Source: Rhizobium sp. CF080
GTDB lineage: Bacteria; Pseudomonadota; Alphaproteobacteria; Rhizobiales; Rhizobiaceae
Direction: 5' to 3'
Assembly (NCBI RefSeq): GCF_000282095.2
Contig: NZ_AKKC02000016.1
Coordinates: 186,001 to 250,000, forward strand
Length of the DNA stretch: 64,000 nucleotides
The notes under the pieces: model-generated
The model's input: the letters and a program-made list of their open reading frames with translations, nothing else
Told to the model about the DNA's origin: nothing
The model's database searches: none
Position numbers and translations under genes: made by a program
Part shown: positions 25,960-34,173 of the stretch, in pieces
How the letters are laid out: each line of letters opens with the position of its first letter
How positions within the stretch are numbered: position 1 is the stretch's first letter

Positions 25960-26439
25960 CTACGGCTCGATGCCGGGATCGCGGGCGATCTTGGCATTGA
26001 TCTCCTGGATCACCTTCTCGAAATCCTCCGCATGGGAGAAATCGCGATAAACGGAAGCGTAACGGACGAAGGCGACGTCATCGAGGCTCTTCAAGGCCTC
26101 GAGCACCTGCAGGCCGATCTCTTCCGAGGAAATCTCGTTTTCGCCGGAGCTTTCGAGCCGGCGCACGATGCCCGACACCGCCCGCTCGATGCGGTCATTG
26201 TCGACCGGCCGCTTGCGTAGCGCGATCTGGAACGACCGTACCAGCTTGTTGCGGTCGAACGGAACCTTGCGGCCGGTCTTCTTGGTGACCATCAGCTCGC
26301 GAAGCTGGACGCGTTCGAAGGTGGTGAAGCGGCCGCCGCAATCCGGGCAGATGCGCCGCCGGCGGATGGAGGTGTAGTCCTCCGCCGGACGACTATCCTT
26401 GACCTGCGTGTCTTCCGAACCGCAATAGGGGCAGCGCAT
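25960..26439 (-). CDS. nrdR: Transcriptional repressor NrdR
   Basis: The 159-residue protein has a zinc ribbon (MRCPYCGSEDTQVKDSR and RRRICPDCGGRFTTFERV, Cys3, Cys6, Cys31, Cys34), then an ATP-cone with VTKKTGRKVPFDRNKLVRS. It senses dATP/ATP and represses ribonucleotide reductase genes through NrdR boxes. It lies between glyA and ribD, the usual rhizobial order, 3 nt upstream of the ribD start. Confidence 0.96.
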   Translation of the reverse strand: MRCPYCGSEDTQVKDSRPAEDYTSIRRRRICPDCGGRFTTFERVQLRELMVTKKTGRKVPFDRNKLVRSFQIALRKRPVDNDRIERAVSGIVRRLESSGENEISSEEIGLQVLEALKSLDDVAFVRYASVYRDFSHAEDFEKVIQEINAKIARDPGIEP

Positions 26440-26462
26440 CGCCTCTCCTTAGGCTTGCAAGA

Positions 26463-26483
26463 GGGACTGCGAGATGCAGTCCC
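26463..26483 (-). terminator. Hairpin between glyA and nrdR
   Basis: A perfect 8-bp stem GGGACTGC-ATCTC-GCAGTCCC lies 9 nt after the glyA stop and about 24 nt before the nrdR start. It is followed on the minus strand by TCTTGC, not a T-run. It may only reduce read-through, or stabilise the glyA mRNA 3' end. Confidence 0.5.
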
Positions 26484-26491
26484 CGCTCGGA

Positions 26492-27781
26492 TCACATGTA
26501 GGGGTACATGGGGAAACGGCCGGTGAGCGCCACGACCTTGTCGCGCACGCCGGCTTCGACGCTCGCATTGCCCTCATCGGAATTGGCGACCTTCAGGCCA
26601 TCGAGAACGTCGATGATGAGATTGCCGATCTCCCTGAATTCCGCTTCCTTGAAGCCGCGCGTCGTGCCGGCCGGGGTCCCGAGGCGGATACCGGACGTGA
26701 CGAAAGGCTTTTCCGGATCGAAGGGAATGCCGTTCTTGTTGGTGGTGATGTAACCACGGCCGAGAGCCGCCTCGGCGCGCTTGCCGGTGGCGTTCTTCTT
26801 GCGCAGGTCGACCAGCATCAGGTGGTTGTCGGTGCCGCCGGAGACGATGTCGAGGCCGCCGGCCATCAGCGTTTCGGACAGCGCCTTGGCATTCTTGACG
26901 ATCTGGGCGGCATAATCCTTGAAGTCCGGCTGCAGCGCCTCGCCGAAGGCAACCGCCTTGGCGGCGATGATGTGCATCAGCGGACCGCCCTGGAGGCCCG
27001 GGAAAACCGCCGAATTGAACTTCTTGGCCAGTTCCTCGTCATTCGTCAGGATGACGCCGCCGCGCGGCCCACGGAGAGACTTGTGCGTCGTGGTGGTCGC
27101 GACATGGCAATGCGGGAACGGCGACGGATGCTGGCCGCCGGCAACCAGGCCGGCGATATGGGCCATGTCGACCATCAGATAGGCGCCGACCGAATCGGCG
27201 ATCTCGCGGAACCGCTTCCAGTCCCAGATGCGGGAATAGGCGGTGCCGCCGGCGATGATCAGCTTCGGCTTGTGCTCTTCGGCCTTCTTCTGCACTTCGT
27301 CCATGTCGAGCAGGTTGTCGCCTTCGCGCACGCCGTAGGACACGACGTTGAACCATTTGCCAGACATGTTGACCGGCGAACCGTGCGTCAGGTGACCGCC
27401 CGAGTTGAGGTCGAGGCCCATGAACGTATCACCCGGCTGCAGCAGCGCCAGGAACACGGCCTGGTTCATCTGGGAACCGGAATTCGGCTGGACGTTGACG
27501 AAATTGACGCCGAACAGCTTCTTGGCGCGCTCGATGGCGAGTTCCTCGGCGATATCGACGAACTGGCAGCCGCCGTAATAACGCTTGCCTGGATAACCTT
27601 CCGCATACTTGTTGGTCATGATCGAACCCTGCGCCTCAAGCACGGCGCGGGAAACGATGTTCTCCGATGCGATCAGCTCGATTTCGTGGCGCTGGCGACC
27701 CAGTTCCTTCTCGATCGCGCCAAAGATTTCCGGATCGGATTCGGCCAGCGGGCGGGAGAAGAAGACGTCGGTGTTCGACAT
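26492..27781 (-). CDS. glyA: Serine hydroxymethyltransferase
   Basis: This 429-residue PLP enzyme interconverts serine and glycine with tetrahydrofolate. It has ELIASENIVSRAVLEAQGS, YAEGYPGKRYYGG, the PLP lysine motif TTTTHKSLRGPRGGVIL and IPFDPEKPFVTSGIRLGTPAGTTRG. Length and motifs are normal. It is the first gene of glyA-nrdR-ribD-ribE. Confidence 0.97.
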   Translation of the reverse strand: MSNTDVFFSRPLAESDPEIFGAIEKELGRQRHEIELIASENIVSRAVLEAQGSIMTNKYAEGYPGKRYYGGCQFVDIAEELAIERAKKLFGVNFVNVQPNSGSQMNQAVFLALLQPGDTFMGLDLNSGGHLTHGSPVNMSGKWFNVVSYGVREGDNLLDMDEVQKKAEEHKPKLIIAGGTAYSRIWDWKRFREIADSVGAYLMVDMAHIAGLVAGGQHPSPFPHCHVATTTTHKSLRGPRGGVILTNDEELAKKFNSAVFPGLQGGPLMHIIAAKAVAFGEALQPDFKDYAAQIVKNAKALSETLMAGGLDIVSGGTDNHLMLVDLRKKNATGKRAEAALGRGYITTNKNGIPFDPEKPFVTSGIRLGTPAGTTRGFKEAEFREIGNLIIDVLDGLKVANSDEGNASVEAGVRDKVVALTGRFPMYPYM

Positions 27782-27902
27782 GTGCGAGGCTCCTCAAAGG
27801 GGTGGGCATTGCAATGTCGCGTCTTAGCGTTCCGCCTCCCGCAGAGCAATACGCAGAACGACATTTGCGCGTCGGAAGACGCGGGGATGATCGCAGAAAA
27901 CG

Positions 27903-27933
27903 AAAAAGCCGCACCCTCTGGCAGATGCGGCTT
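27903..27933 (-). terminator. Terminator of L,D-transpeptidase gene
   Basis: On the minus strand AAGCCGCA...TGCGGCTT (8-bp stem, 12-nt loop) is followed by TTTCG, 27 nt past the stop. It lies before the glyA promoter region. Confidence 0.78.
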
Positions 27934-27959
27934 GCCGTAAACGGAAAATGAGGCCGATC

Positions 27960-29291
27960 TTATTGCGGCAGCAGGTCGTCGTCGGCAGCGCCGGCCGGCT
28001 TCTCGATGCCGGTGGTCGTCTGCAGCGCGAGTTCCTGGTTGCCGTCACGCTCGTAGATATCGTCACGGAACTGCACGACGCGGTCTCGGGCGGACCAGGC
28101 GGTAATGTAAACGATATAGACCGGAACTTCCTCGGTCAGTTTGATCGGGGTGTTCTGGCGCGTCGAGATCACCCGTTCGATCTCCTGGCGCGACCAGCCT
28201 GTGGTGTCGCGCATCAGCCAGGTGATGAGGTCGCGGACGTTCTGAACGCGCATGCAGCCCGAGGATTCGAAGCGCATCAGCTTGTTGAACAGGCCCTGCT
28301 GGGGCGTGTCGTGCATGTATTCGTTGTTCGGGTTGTGGAAGTTGATCTTCGTCGAGGCCATGGCGTTGATCTTGCCGGGATCCTGCCGGAACATCAGGTT
28401 CGGCGCCTTCGGCGCAAACCAGTCGACCGTTTCCGGCGCCACTTCGTTACCCTTGCCGTCGATCAGGCGGATATTGTTGCGGGTCAGATAGGTCGGGTCC
28501 TTGCGCATCAGCGGCACGATGTCCTTCTCGACGATCGAGCGCGGCGCAGTCCAATAGGGGTTGAGGATGACCTCGTAGATCTTCGAGTTGATCGCATGCG
28601 TCGGCCGGTCGATGCGCCCGACGACGGCATTGGTGCGCAGCGCCACCCGGTCGCCCTCCACCGCCTCGATATAAGCGGCCGGAATATTGACCATGACGTA
28701 GCGGGGACCGAGATCCCCCGACATGGACTGCAGGCGCACCAGATTGGTCCCGAGCTGGCGCAGGCGCACGTCGGCCGAGATGTTCATCGCCTTGACGGTG
28801 AACTCGCCCATCACGCCGTCGGAGGGCAGGCCGTGGCGGGCCTGGAAACGCTTTACCGCGCCATCAACGTAAGAGTCGAACGAGGAGGACATGCCCGCCT
28901 CGCGTGGCAGGTCACCTGAAATCATCAGGCGCTGGCGCAACTGCTGGACGGAAGGATCGACGACGCCGAGACGCAGGCGCTGCTGGCCGGGATTGACCTC
29001 GGGCCAGCCGCCGTTGGCGACGATCTGCTGGTAGTCGACGATCGCCTGCTGGATGTTCGCCGGTCCGCCGGGGCCGAGCACCGGATTGTTGGAAACGACG
29101 TTGACGGCGGTACGCGATGCGGCCTTGGCGTCGAACTGGTCGTCCCAGGTGCCGCGGCGCGGCGCATTGATCAGATCGTCCATCGCCGTCTGGGCGAATG
29201 CGGGCGCTGCAAGCGCGGCGGCGCCGGCAGAGACAGCCGTGCGAAGCAAGGCACGGCGGGAAAGAGCTTCAGATCCGATCTTCTTCGACAT
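27960..29291 (-). CDS. L,D-transpeptidase (YcbB-like)
   Basis: The 443-residue protein has a twin-arginine-like leader (SRRALLRTAVSAGAAALAAPAFAQ), a peptidoglycan-binding region (about 115-165, FQARHGLPSDGVMGEFT), and a YkuD catalytic domain with INFHNPNNEYMHDTPQQGLF and the nucleophile motif SSGCMRV (Cys about 346). It makes 3-3 cross-links or attaches proteins to peptidoglycan. ATG at 29291 follows a TTG that could serve too. The LdtR-type regulator encoded 1.1 kb upstream is known in Liberibacter to control an adjacent L,D-transpeptidase gene, ldtP. Confidence 0.94.
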   Translation of the reverse strand: MSKKIGSEALSRRALLRTAVSAGAAALAAPAFAQTAMDDLINAPRRGTWDDQFDAKAASRTAVNVVSNNPVLGPGGPANIQQAIVDYQQIVANGGWPEVNPGQQRLRLGVVDPSVQQLRQRLMISGDLPREAGMSSSFDSYVDGAVKRFQARHGLPSDGVMGEFTVKAMNISADVRLRQLGTNLVRLQSMSGDLGPRYVMVNIPAAYIEAVEGDRVALRTNAVVGRIDRPTHAINSKIYEVILNPYWTAPRSIVEKDIVPLMRKDPTYLTRNNIRLIDGKGNEVAPETVDWFAPKAPNLMFRQDPGKINAMASTKINFHNPNNEYMHDTPQQGLFNKLMRFESSGCMRVQNVRDLITWLMRDTTGWSRQEIERVISTRQNTPIKLTEEVPVYIVYITAWSARDRVVQFRDDIYERDGNQELALQTTTGIEKPAGAADDDLLPQ

Positions 29292-29704
29292 CAATTATAC
29301 CCATCTGGTCCGAGCAGCATCAGAGACGCCTACAGGGATATGGTTAAGAACGCGCAAAAAGTTAGCGCAGCCGCTCGGGGCTTCGTCGTCATCGCAATGT
29401 TATGAAAGCGCGAATTCCCGCCGGCCCGTTGCATCCAGCGGGTCCCATAGCAATATGGCCAATTCGTGTCAGGTACTTGCGCGTCACAAAGCCGTGTTGG
29501 CACGTGATTTTTTCAAGCGGCATATACGCCACACCGGGACGAACGCAAGCGATCCGGGATGGGCGCCCCTCAGGTCTGCCCTTTGAAAAAAACCACCGAG
29601 CATTGCGGCCATCGGGACCGCCCTTTTGCCGAAACGTAAAAGCCGTAAGCCTGGGACAAGCGGATCGGTTAAAAATCACCCCTCAGAAATGAGGAATTTG
29701 AGAA
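29292..29704. other. 413-nt intergenic region, no gene recognised
   Basis: This gap between the L,D-transpeptidase (leftward) and a small rightward ORF should hold both promoters. It has AT-rich stretches and several short ORFs without a convincing ribosome site. No known RNA family or riboswitch fold was recognised by eye. Confidence 0.4.
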
Positions 29705-29926
29705 TTGAACTGGTACCCGATCGAAGCCCTTGAACCTGGAAAGCTGGTCGTCCTGCATTTTCGCGATGAAACCGCGCCGCAATGTGTAGGCTATGTCGAA
29801 CGGGACGGCGTCTGCGGATGGCCCGAAAAGGTGACGGGCCGCAGACCCGACGGCTGGCTCGACCTCTCCTCGCTGTTCTCCGGCATGACAACCGAGATCC
29901 GCCGGGCGGTGGCGGCCACCTTATAG
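29705..29926 (+). CDS. Small hypothetical protein (73 aa)
   Basis: The product begins NWYPIEALEPGKLVVLHF and carries VERDGVCGWPEKVTG and DGWLDLSSLF. The WxPI...PG..V.. opening resembles short DUF551-type domains often found in phage genomes, but the match is loose. The start would be TTG with GAG 7 nt upstream; no in-frame ATG exists. Amino-acid composition is protein-like, so it is probably real. It is on the opposite strand to the flanking envelope genes. Confidence 0.5.
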   Translation: MNWYPIEALEPGKLVVLHFRDETAPQCVGYVERDGVCGWPEKVTGRRPDGWLDLSSLFSGMTTEIRRAVAATL

Positions 29927-30044
29927 GCAAGATTCCGGGGCAATCGGACGGAACGGGCCGTATTCTGACGCTCATGGCAGAATACGCCTATCAACCCGGC
30001 CCCCATACTGGTAGGCACCTCAATCACCATATTGGAGAGCTACC

Positions 30045-30281
30045 GTGACCCTCGACGAAAAATACCAAATCATTGTCAATGCTTTCCACAACAATAAGTT
30101 TGGCGTTTCGCCGACCTCCACACGCGGAGCCGTCCAGAATTATTGCAAAAAACACGGGCTCGAAGGCGAAGACTATACCGAGACCCTCGCCTCGGCGATG
30201 ACCGCCGGCTTGATTGCCCAGATGGCCGACTCGGCCCTCACCATCAGGAACGCCGGCCGCGCCCTGCTGGCCAAGCAATAG
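30045..30281 (+). CDS. Small hypothetical protein (78 aa)
   Basis: The protein starts at GTG with GGAGAG 5 nt upstream. It reads TLDEKYQIIVNAFHNNKFGV and then SPTSTRGAVQNYCKKHGLEG, and ends in a helical ALTIRNAGRALLAKQ. It is predicted soluble and helical. No family is recognised. A large palindrome lies 20 nt after its stop. Confidence 0.68.
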   Translation: MTLDEKYQIIVNAFHNNKFGVSPTSTRGAVQNYCKKHGLEGEDYTETLASAMTAGLIAQMADSALTIRNAGRALLAKQ

Positions 30282-30300
30282 CCTGAAACTGCCGGAGGTT

Positions 30301-30368
30301 GCTACGCAGTTGGCGCACAAACGGGCGTAACGGCGCGTCTTCCGACGCCCCGTTACGCTTTGCGTAGC
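30301..30368. repeat. Large nested palindrome between convergent genes
   Basis: An inner stem of 15 bp with one mismatch (GCGTAACGGCGCGTC, loop TTCC, 30325-30358) is enclosed by an 8-bp perfect stem GCTACGCA/TGCGTAGC (30301-30308 and 30361-30368). There is no T-run. It could be a bidirectional terminator of unusual form, a cruciform protein site, or a dispersed repeat. Confidence 0.65.
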
Positions 30369-30414
30369 ACCGCATGACTGGAGGTAATGGAGTGTTTCGC
30401 AAGCCCCCGGTGGA

Positions 30415-30933
30415 TCAAAGGCGGTAGAGGATCTGGTCGTTCCAGAAGCGGTCGAGACGCTGGAGCAGCTTGTTCATCTGCGAGAATTCGCCCTCGCCGA
30501 TGCCGCCGACCTTTTCGATGGAGCCGATATGGCGTTCGTAGAGCTTGCCGACGGTTTCAGCGATCCCCTGGCCTTCCGGCGTCAGGCTGATGCGGACCGA
30601 GCGGCGGTCGATGCGCGAGCGCTGGTGGTTGATGAAGCCGAGATCGACCAGCTTCTTGACATTGTAGGAGACGTTGGAACCGAGGTAATAACCGCGGGAG
30701 CGCAGTTCGCCGGCCGTCAGTTCCGAATTGCCGATGTTGAACAGCAGGAGAGCCTGGACGGCGTTGACGTCGTCACGACCCTGGCGGTCGAACTCGTCCT
30801 TGATCACATCGAGAAGACGGCGATGCAGGCGTTCGACCAGATGCAGCGACTCCATGTAGAGAGCGCGAATGGTTTCTTCATGCGGATCTGCTACTGCCGG
30901 TGCCGCCTGCGGCTTCAGTTTCGTGTTCATCAT
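30415..30933 (-). CDS. ldtR: MarR-type regulator LdtR
   Basis: This 172-residue winged-helix protein has EETIRALYMESLHLVERLHRRLLDVIKDEF, the recognition region ELTAGELRSRGYYLGSNVSYN and wing RSRIDRRSVRISLTPEGQ. It closely matches the rhizobial and Liberibacter LdtR group, which regulates L,D-transpeptidase and stress genes and binds small aromatic ligands. ATG at 30933 has GAGG upstream; the longer frame to 30999 lacks this. It is encoded near the L,D-transpeptidase gene on the same strand, parted by two small opposite ORFs. Confidence 0.9.
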   Translation of the reverse strand: MMNTKLKPQAAPAVADPHEETIRALYMESLHLVERLHRRLLDVIKDEFDRQGRDDVNAVQALLLFNIGNSELTAGELRSRGYYLGSNVSYNVKKLVDLGFINHQRSRIDRRSVRISLTPEGQGIAETVGKLYERHIGSIEKVGGIGEGEFSQMNKLLQRLDRFWNDQILYRL

Positions 30934-31163
30934 GACTGCCTCATCTGTTTTGTTTGGCGGTGTTTGTTGTGTTCCCGCCTTGAGACAGACACTATCCAAT
31001 ACGCATAAAATTCGACTTAAAACATAGGCTTAACAAGCGCTTAACGCGTTCCTTCGAATTCCCGCGACCGGTCGCCGACCGGATCCACCCCCATTTCGAT
31101 TTCAAATAAATCAATCACTTAACAGCGAATTCCCGATCAAATCCGGCCGTCAAAGCTTTAATT

Positions 31164-31601
31164 TCAGGGTGAATCAATCCTTACCCGCTCCGCCTTGCGG
31201 CGCGCTTCGACCCACAGGGAGAGCCGAAACACGACATAGAGCGCGGCGACGAGGCCGTGCATGAGGGGAACGAGACGGTTGTGCCCGAAGATCTCCGGCC
31301 AGACGATGTACATCGATATCTGCGAGATCGCGGCGATCGCCCAGAGCACCGGGCCCCAGGAGACGGTGAGCCAGAGGCCGAGCGAGGCAACCGGAAACAG
31401 GACGGCAAGAGAAGACGCCGCCACCTTCCATGGAAGCGCCAGCAGATCGAAGCGGGCCATGCCCCTCAGCGAATAGCCGACCAGCATCGCCCAATATTGC
31501 AGGCCGAACCAAAAACAGGCGACCGCGACCAACCTCAGGAAGATCACGTAGAGAATTTCGGTCAGCGTGCGCTTCGGCACCGTGAGTGAATCAGGCTCCA
31601 T
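31164..31601 (-). CDS. DUF6163 family membrane protein
   Basis: The 145-residue protein has about four membrane spans, including LYVIFLRLVAVACFWFGLQY, AASSLAVLFPVASLGLWLTV and VLWAIAAISQISMYIVW, and a basic C-terminus. It matches a rhizobial family of unknown function. ATG at 31601 has GGTGG upstream; ATG at 31613 is an alternative. It is divergent from hemB. Confidence 0.85.
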   Translation of the reverse strand: MEPDSLTVPKRTLTEILYVIFLRLVAVACFWFGLQYWAMLVGYSLRGMARFDLLALPWKVAASSLAVLFPVASLGLWLTVSWGPVLWAIAAISQISMYIVWPEIFGHNRLVPLMHGLVAALYVVFRLSLWVEARRKAERVRIDSP

Positions 31602-31731
31602 GGCGGCCACCATAACGACGAGACGTTCCGTTCGCCAGCACCCGCGAAGCGGTGGGCGTGCGGCGATCCCGCCCATTCATAATCGTTCGTGCACATGGTA
31701 TGGACCGGCGCAGGTAAGAAGGAATGGAGAC

Positions 31732-32754
31732 ATGAGGCCCATGGACAAGACGCATCTGGTCGACGAGATCACCGGCCATCGCCGCATGCGACGCAACCGC
31801 AAGGCCGACTGGACGCGGCGGATGGTGCAGGAAAACCGGCTGACGGTCGACGACCTGATCTGGCCGATCTTCATCGTTCCCGGCACCGGCATCGTCGATC
31901 CGATCGCCGCCATGCCCGGCGTCAACCGCATGAGCATCGACAAGGCGGTCGAGGCGGTGAAGGAAGCTGCCGACCTCGGCATTCCGGCGATCGCCACCTT
32001 CCCCGATATCGAGATGGACCTGCGTGACGAGACCGGCTCCAACAGCCTGGTCGCCAACAACCTGATCAACCAGGCGACCGCCGCCTTCAAGAAGGCCGTG
32101 CCGAATATCGGCATCATCACCGACGTGGCGCTCGATCCGTTCACCAGCCACGGCCATGATGGAATCCTGCGTGACGGTATCATCGTCAACGACGAGACGG
32201 TCGACCAGATCGTCCGGGCCGCCGTGATGCAGGCGGATGCGGGCGCCGATATCATTGCGCCGTCGGAAATGATGGACGGCCGCATCGGCGCCATCCGCCG
32301 CGGCCTCGATGCCAGCGGCCATCAGGATGTCGGCATCATGTCCTATGCGACGAAGTTCTCCTCCGGCTTCTACGGCCCCTATCGCGAGGCGATCAACACC
32401 AGCGGCCTGCTGAAGGGCGACAAGAACAGCTATTACATCTCGCCGGCCAACGGCACCGAAGCGGTGCGGGACGCTGCCCTCGACGTCGAGGAAGGCGCCG
32501 ACATGCTGATGGTCAAACCCGGCATCGCCTATCTCGACATCTGCTGGCGCATCAAGGAAGCGTTCGGCCTTCCCGTCTTCGCCTACCAGGTCTCCGGCGA
32601 ATATACCCAGATCAAGGCCGCCGCGATGAACGGCTGGATCGACGGCGAACGGGTCATGATGGAGACGCTGCTCTGCTTCAAACGCGCCGGCTGCGACGGG
32701 ATTCTTTCGTATTTTGCGGTGGACGTGGCGAAGAAACTGGCGAAAAACGGATAA
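31732..32754 (+). CDS. hemB: Delta-aminolevulinic acid dehydratase, Mg2+-type
   Basis: This 340-residue enzyme joins two 5-aminolevulinate molecules to porphobilinogen for heme and corrinoid synthesis. Schiff-base lysines lie in MSYATKFSSGFYGP (Lys208) and LMVKPGIAYLD (Lys262). The metal site reads DVALDPFTSHGHDG, with aspartates where zinc enzymes have cysteines, as in Bradyrhizobium, so it is Mg-dependent. ATG at 31732 follows GGAG; a second in-frame ATG is at 31741. Confidence 0.96.
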   Translation: MRPMDKTHLVDEITGHRRMRRNRKADWTRRMVQENRLTVDDLIWPIFIVPGTGIVDPIAAMPGVNRMSIDKAVEAVKEAADLGIPAIATFPDIEMDLRDETGSNSLVANNLINQATAAFKKAVPNIGIITDVALDPFTSHGHDGILRDGIIVNDETVDQIVRAAVMQADAGADIIAPSEMMDGRIGAIRRGLDASGHQDVGIMSYATKFSSGFYGPYREAINTSGLLKGDKNSYYISPANGTEAVRDAALDVEEGADMLMVKPGIAYLDICWRIKEAFGLPVFAYQVSGEYTQIKAAAMNGWIDGERVMMETLLCFKRAGCDGILSYFAVDVAKKLAKNG

Positions 32755-32816
32755 GTCTTGTTGCCGAGGCGGTTTCTTCCCATATCAATATCCGAGAAAC
32801 AGGAGATGTTGAAACG

Positions 32817-33275
32817 ATGAGCCTCGACCCGAACCCGACCTATGCCGCACCGGACGATTGGCGCGCCTATAGCGGCGTTCTTTCGCGCCGGGTGTTCGCC
32901 TTCATTATCGACTACGTGATCGTGCTGCTGCTGTGCATTCCGGCAGCGGTCGTCGTGTTTTTCCTCGGAATCATCACGCTCGGCCTCGGCTTCATGCTCT
33001 ACCCGGTCCTGTTTGTGATCGTCGCGCTTCTCTATTTCGGGATGACGCTCGGCGGCTCGGCCCAAGCCTCGCCCGGCATGCGCGCCATGGGGATCGCCAT
33101 GCTGCGGGTCGACGGCCGGCGGATGGATTTCCTCACCGCCATGGCCCACACGGTGATCTTCTGGATCATCAATTCGGTGCTGACGCCGCTCATCCTGCTC
33201 GCGGGCCTGTTCATCGAGCGTTCGCGTCTCGTGCACGACCTGTTGCTCGGCACGGTCGTGGTGCGTACGCCGTAA
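32817..33275 (+). CDS. RDD family membrane protein
   Basis: The 152-residue protein starts with a soluble stretch and then SRRVFAFIIDYVIVLLLCIP (the R and D residues of the RDD motif), a second span with GIITLGLGFMLYPVLFVIV, and further spans ending FIERSRLVHDLLLGTVVV. RDD proteins are poorly characterised, some linked to transport. AGGAG lies 9 nt before the ATG. It follows hemB by 62 nt on the same strand. Confidence 0.88.
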   Translation: MSLDPNPTYAAPDDWRAYSGVLSRRVFAFIIDYVIVLLLCIPAAVVVFFLGIITLGLGFMLYPVLFVIVALLYFGMTLGGSAQASPGMRAMGIAMLRVDGRRMDFLTAMAHTVIFWIINSVLTPLILLAGLFIERSRLVHDLLLGTVVVRTP

Positions 33276-33402
33276 CGATTACGTCACTGGCCAAAAGTTT
33301 ATGGTACATGCCGGCTGCCTGTCGCAGCATATGGTTGACGTTTTACTTTTATGCGCCATGGTATGACATTTACGACACTAAAGACCGGACTGCCACGACG
33401 CA

Positions 33403-34164
33403 ATGAACACCCAGGCAACGCCCTCACCGCAGTTCTATCTGACGGCCCCGGCAGTTTGTCCCTATCTCTCGGGTGAAATGGAGCGAAAGGTCTTCACTCA
33501 CCTGGTCGGTCCGCGCGCCGCCGAGATGAACGACCTACTGACCCAGGGCGGTTTCCGCCGTTCGCAGAACATCGCCTACCGGCCGGCCTGCGAATCCTGC
33601 CGTGCGTGCATTTCCGTGCGCATTCTCGCCCATGAATTCGAGCCCGTGCGCTCGATGAAGCGGGTTCTCGCCACCAATCGCGACGTGATCGCGACGGTCT
33701 ATCCGGCGCAGCCTTCCACCGAACAGTTCTCGCTCTTCCGCCGCTATCTCGACGACCGTCACCAGCGAGGCGGCATGTCGGACATGTCGGCACTCGACTA
33801 TGCGATCATGGTCGAAGACACGCATGTCAACACCCGAATCATCGAGTACCGCCGCCGCGAGCCGGGCTCCGGCATCAGCGCCGAGCCGAAGGGCGAGTTG
33901 CTCGCGGTGGCGCTCACCGACATGATGAGCGACGGCCTGTCGATGGTCTATTCCTTCTTCAACCCCGAGTATGAAAAGCGCTCGCTCGGCACGTTCATGA
34001 TCCTCGACCATATCGCCCGCACCAGGACGCTCGGCCTGCCGCATGTCTATCTCGGTTACTGGGTCAAGGGTTCGGCGAAGATGGGCTACAAGACCCGCTT
34101 CCAGCCCCAGGAACACCTGACCCCGCGCGGTTGGGAAATCTTCGATCCCGCCACGGACATCTGA
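33403..34164 (+). CDS. bpt: Aspartate/glutamate leucyltransferase
   Basis: This 253-residue protein of the ATE/Bpt group transfers leucine from Leu-tRNA to N-terminal Asp or Glu, marking substrates for ClpS-ClpAP. The N-terminal cysteines are in CPYLSGEMERKVF and PACESCRACISVRI; the C-terminal half has YSFFNPEYEKRSLGTFMILDHI and YLGYWVKGSAKMGYKTRF. Eukaryotic arginyltransferases share this fold but bacterial ones use leucine. No clpS is nearby. Confidence 0.95.
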   Translation: MNTQATPSPQFYLTAPAVCPYLSGEMERKVFTHLVGPRAAEMNDLLTQGGFRRSQNIAYRPACESCRACISVRILAHEFEPVRSMKRVLATNRDVIATVYPAQPSTEQFSLFRRYLDDRHQRGGMSDMSALDYAIMVEDTHVNTRIIEYRRREPGSGISAEPKGELLAVALTDMMSDGLSMVYSFFNPEYEKRSLGTFMILDHIARTRTLGLPHVYLGYWVKGSAKMGYKTRFQPQEHLTPRGWEIFDPATDI

Positions 34165-34173
34165 AATCACCTC

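Noticed and set aside
26474..27940. 488-codon open frame antisense to glyA
   Set aside because: No recognisable domain or ribosome site; glyA on the other strand has full motifs.
29497..29514. Sigma-54-like TTGGCACG promoter
   Set aside because: The -24 part fits, but the -12 GC is replaced by a T-run, so the match is not adequate.
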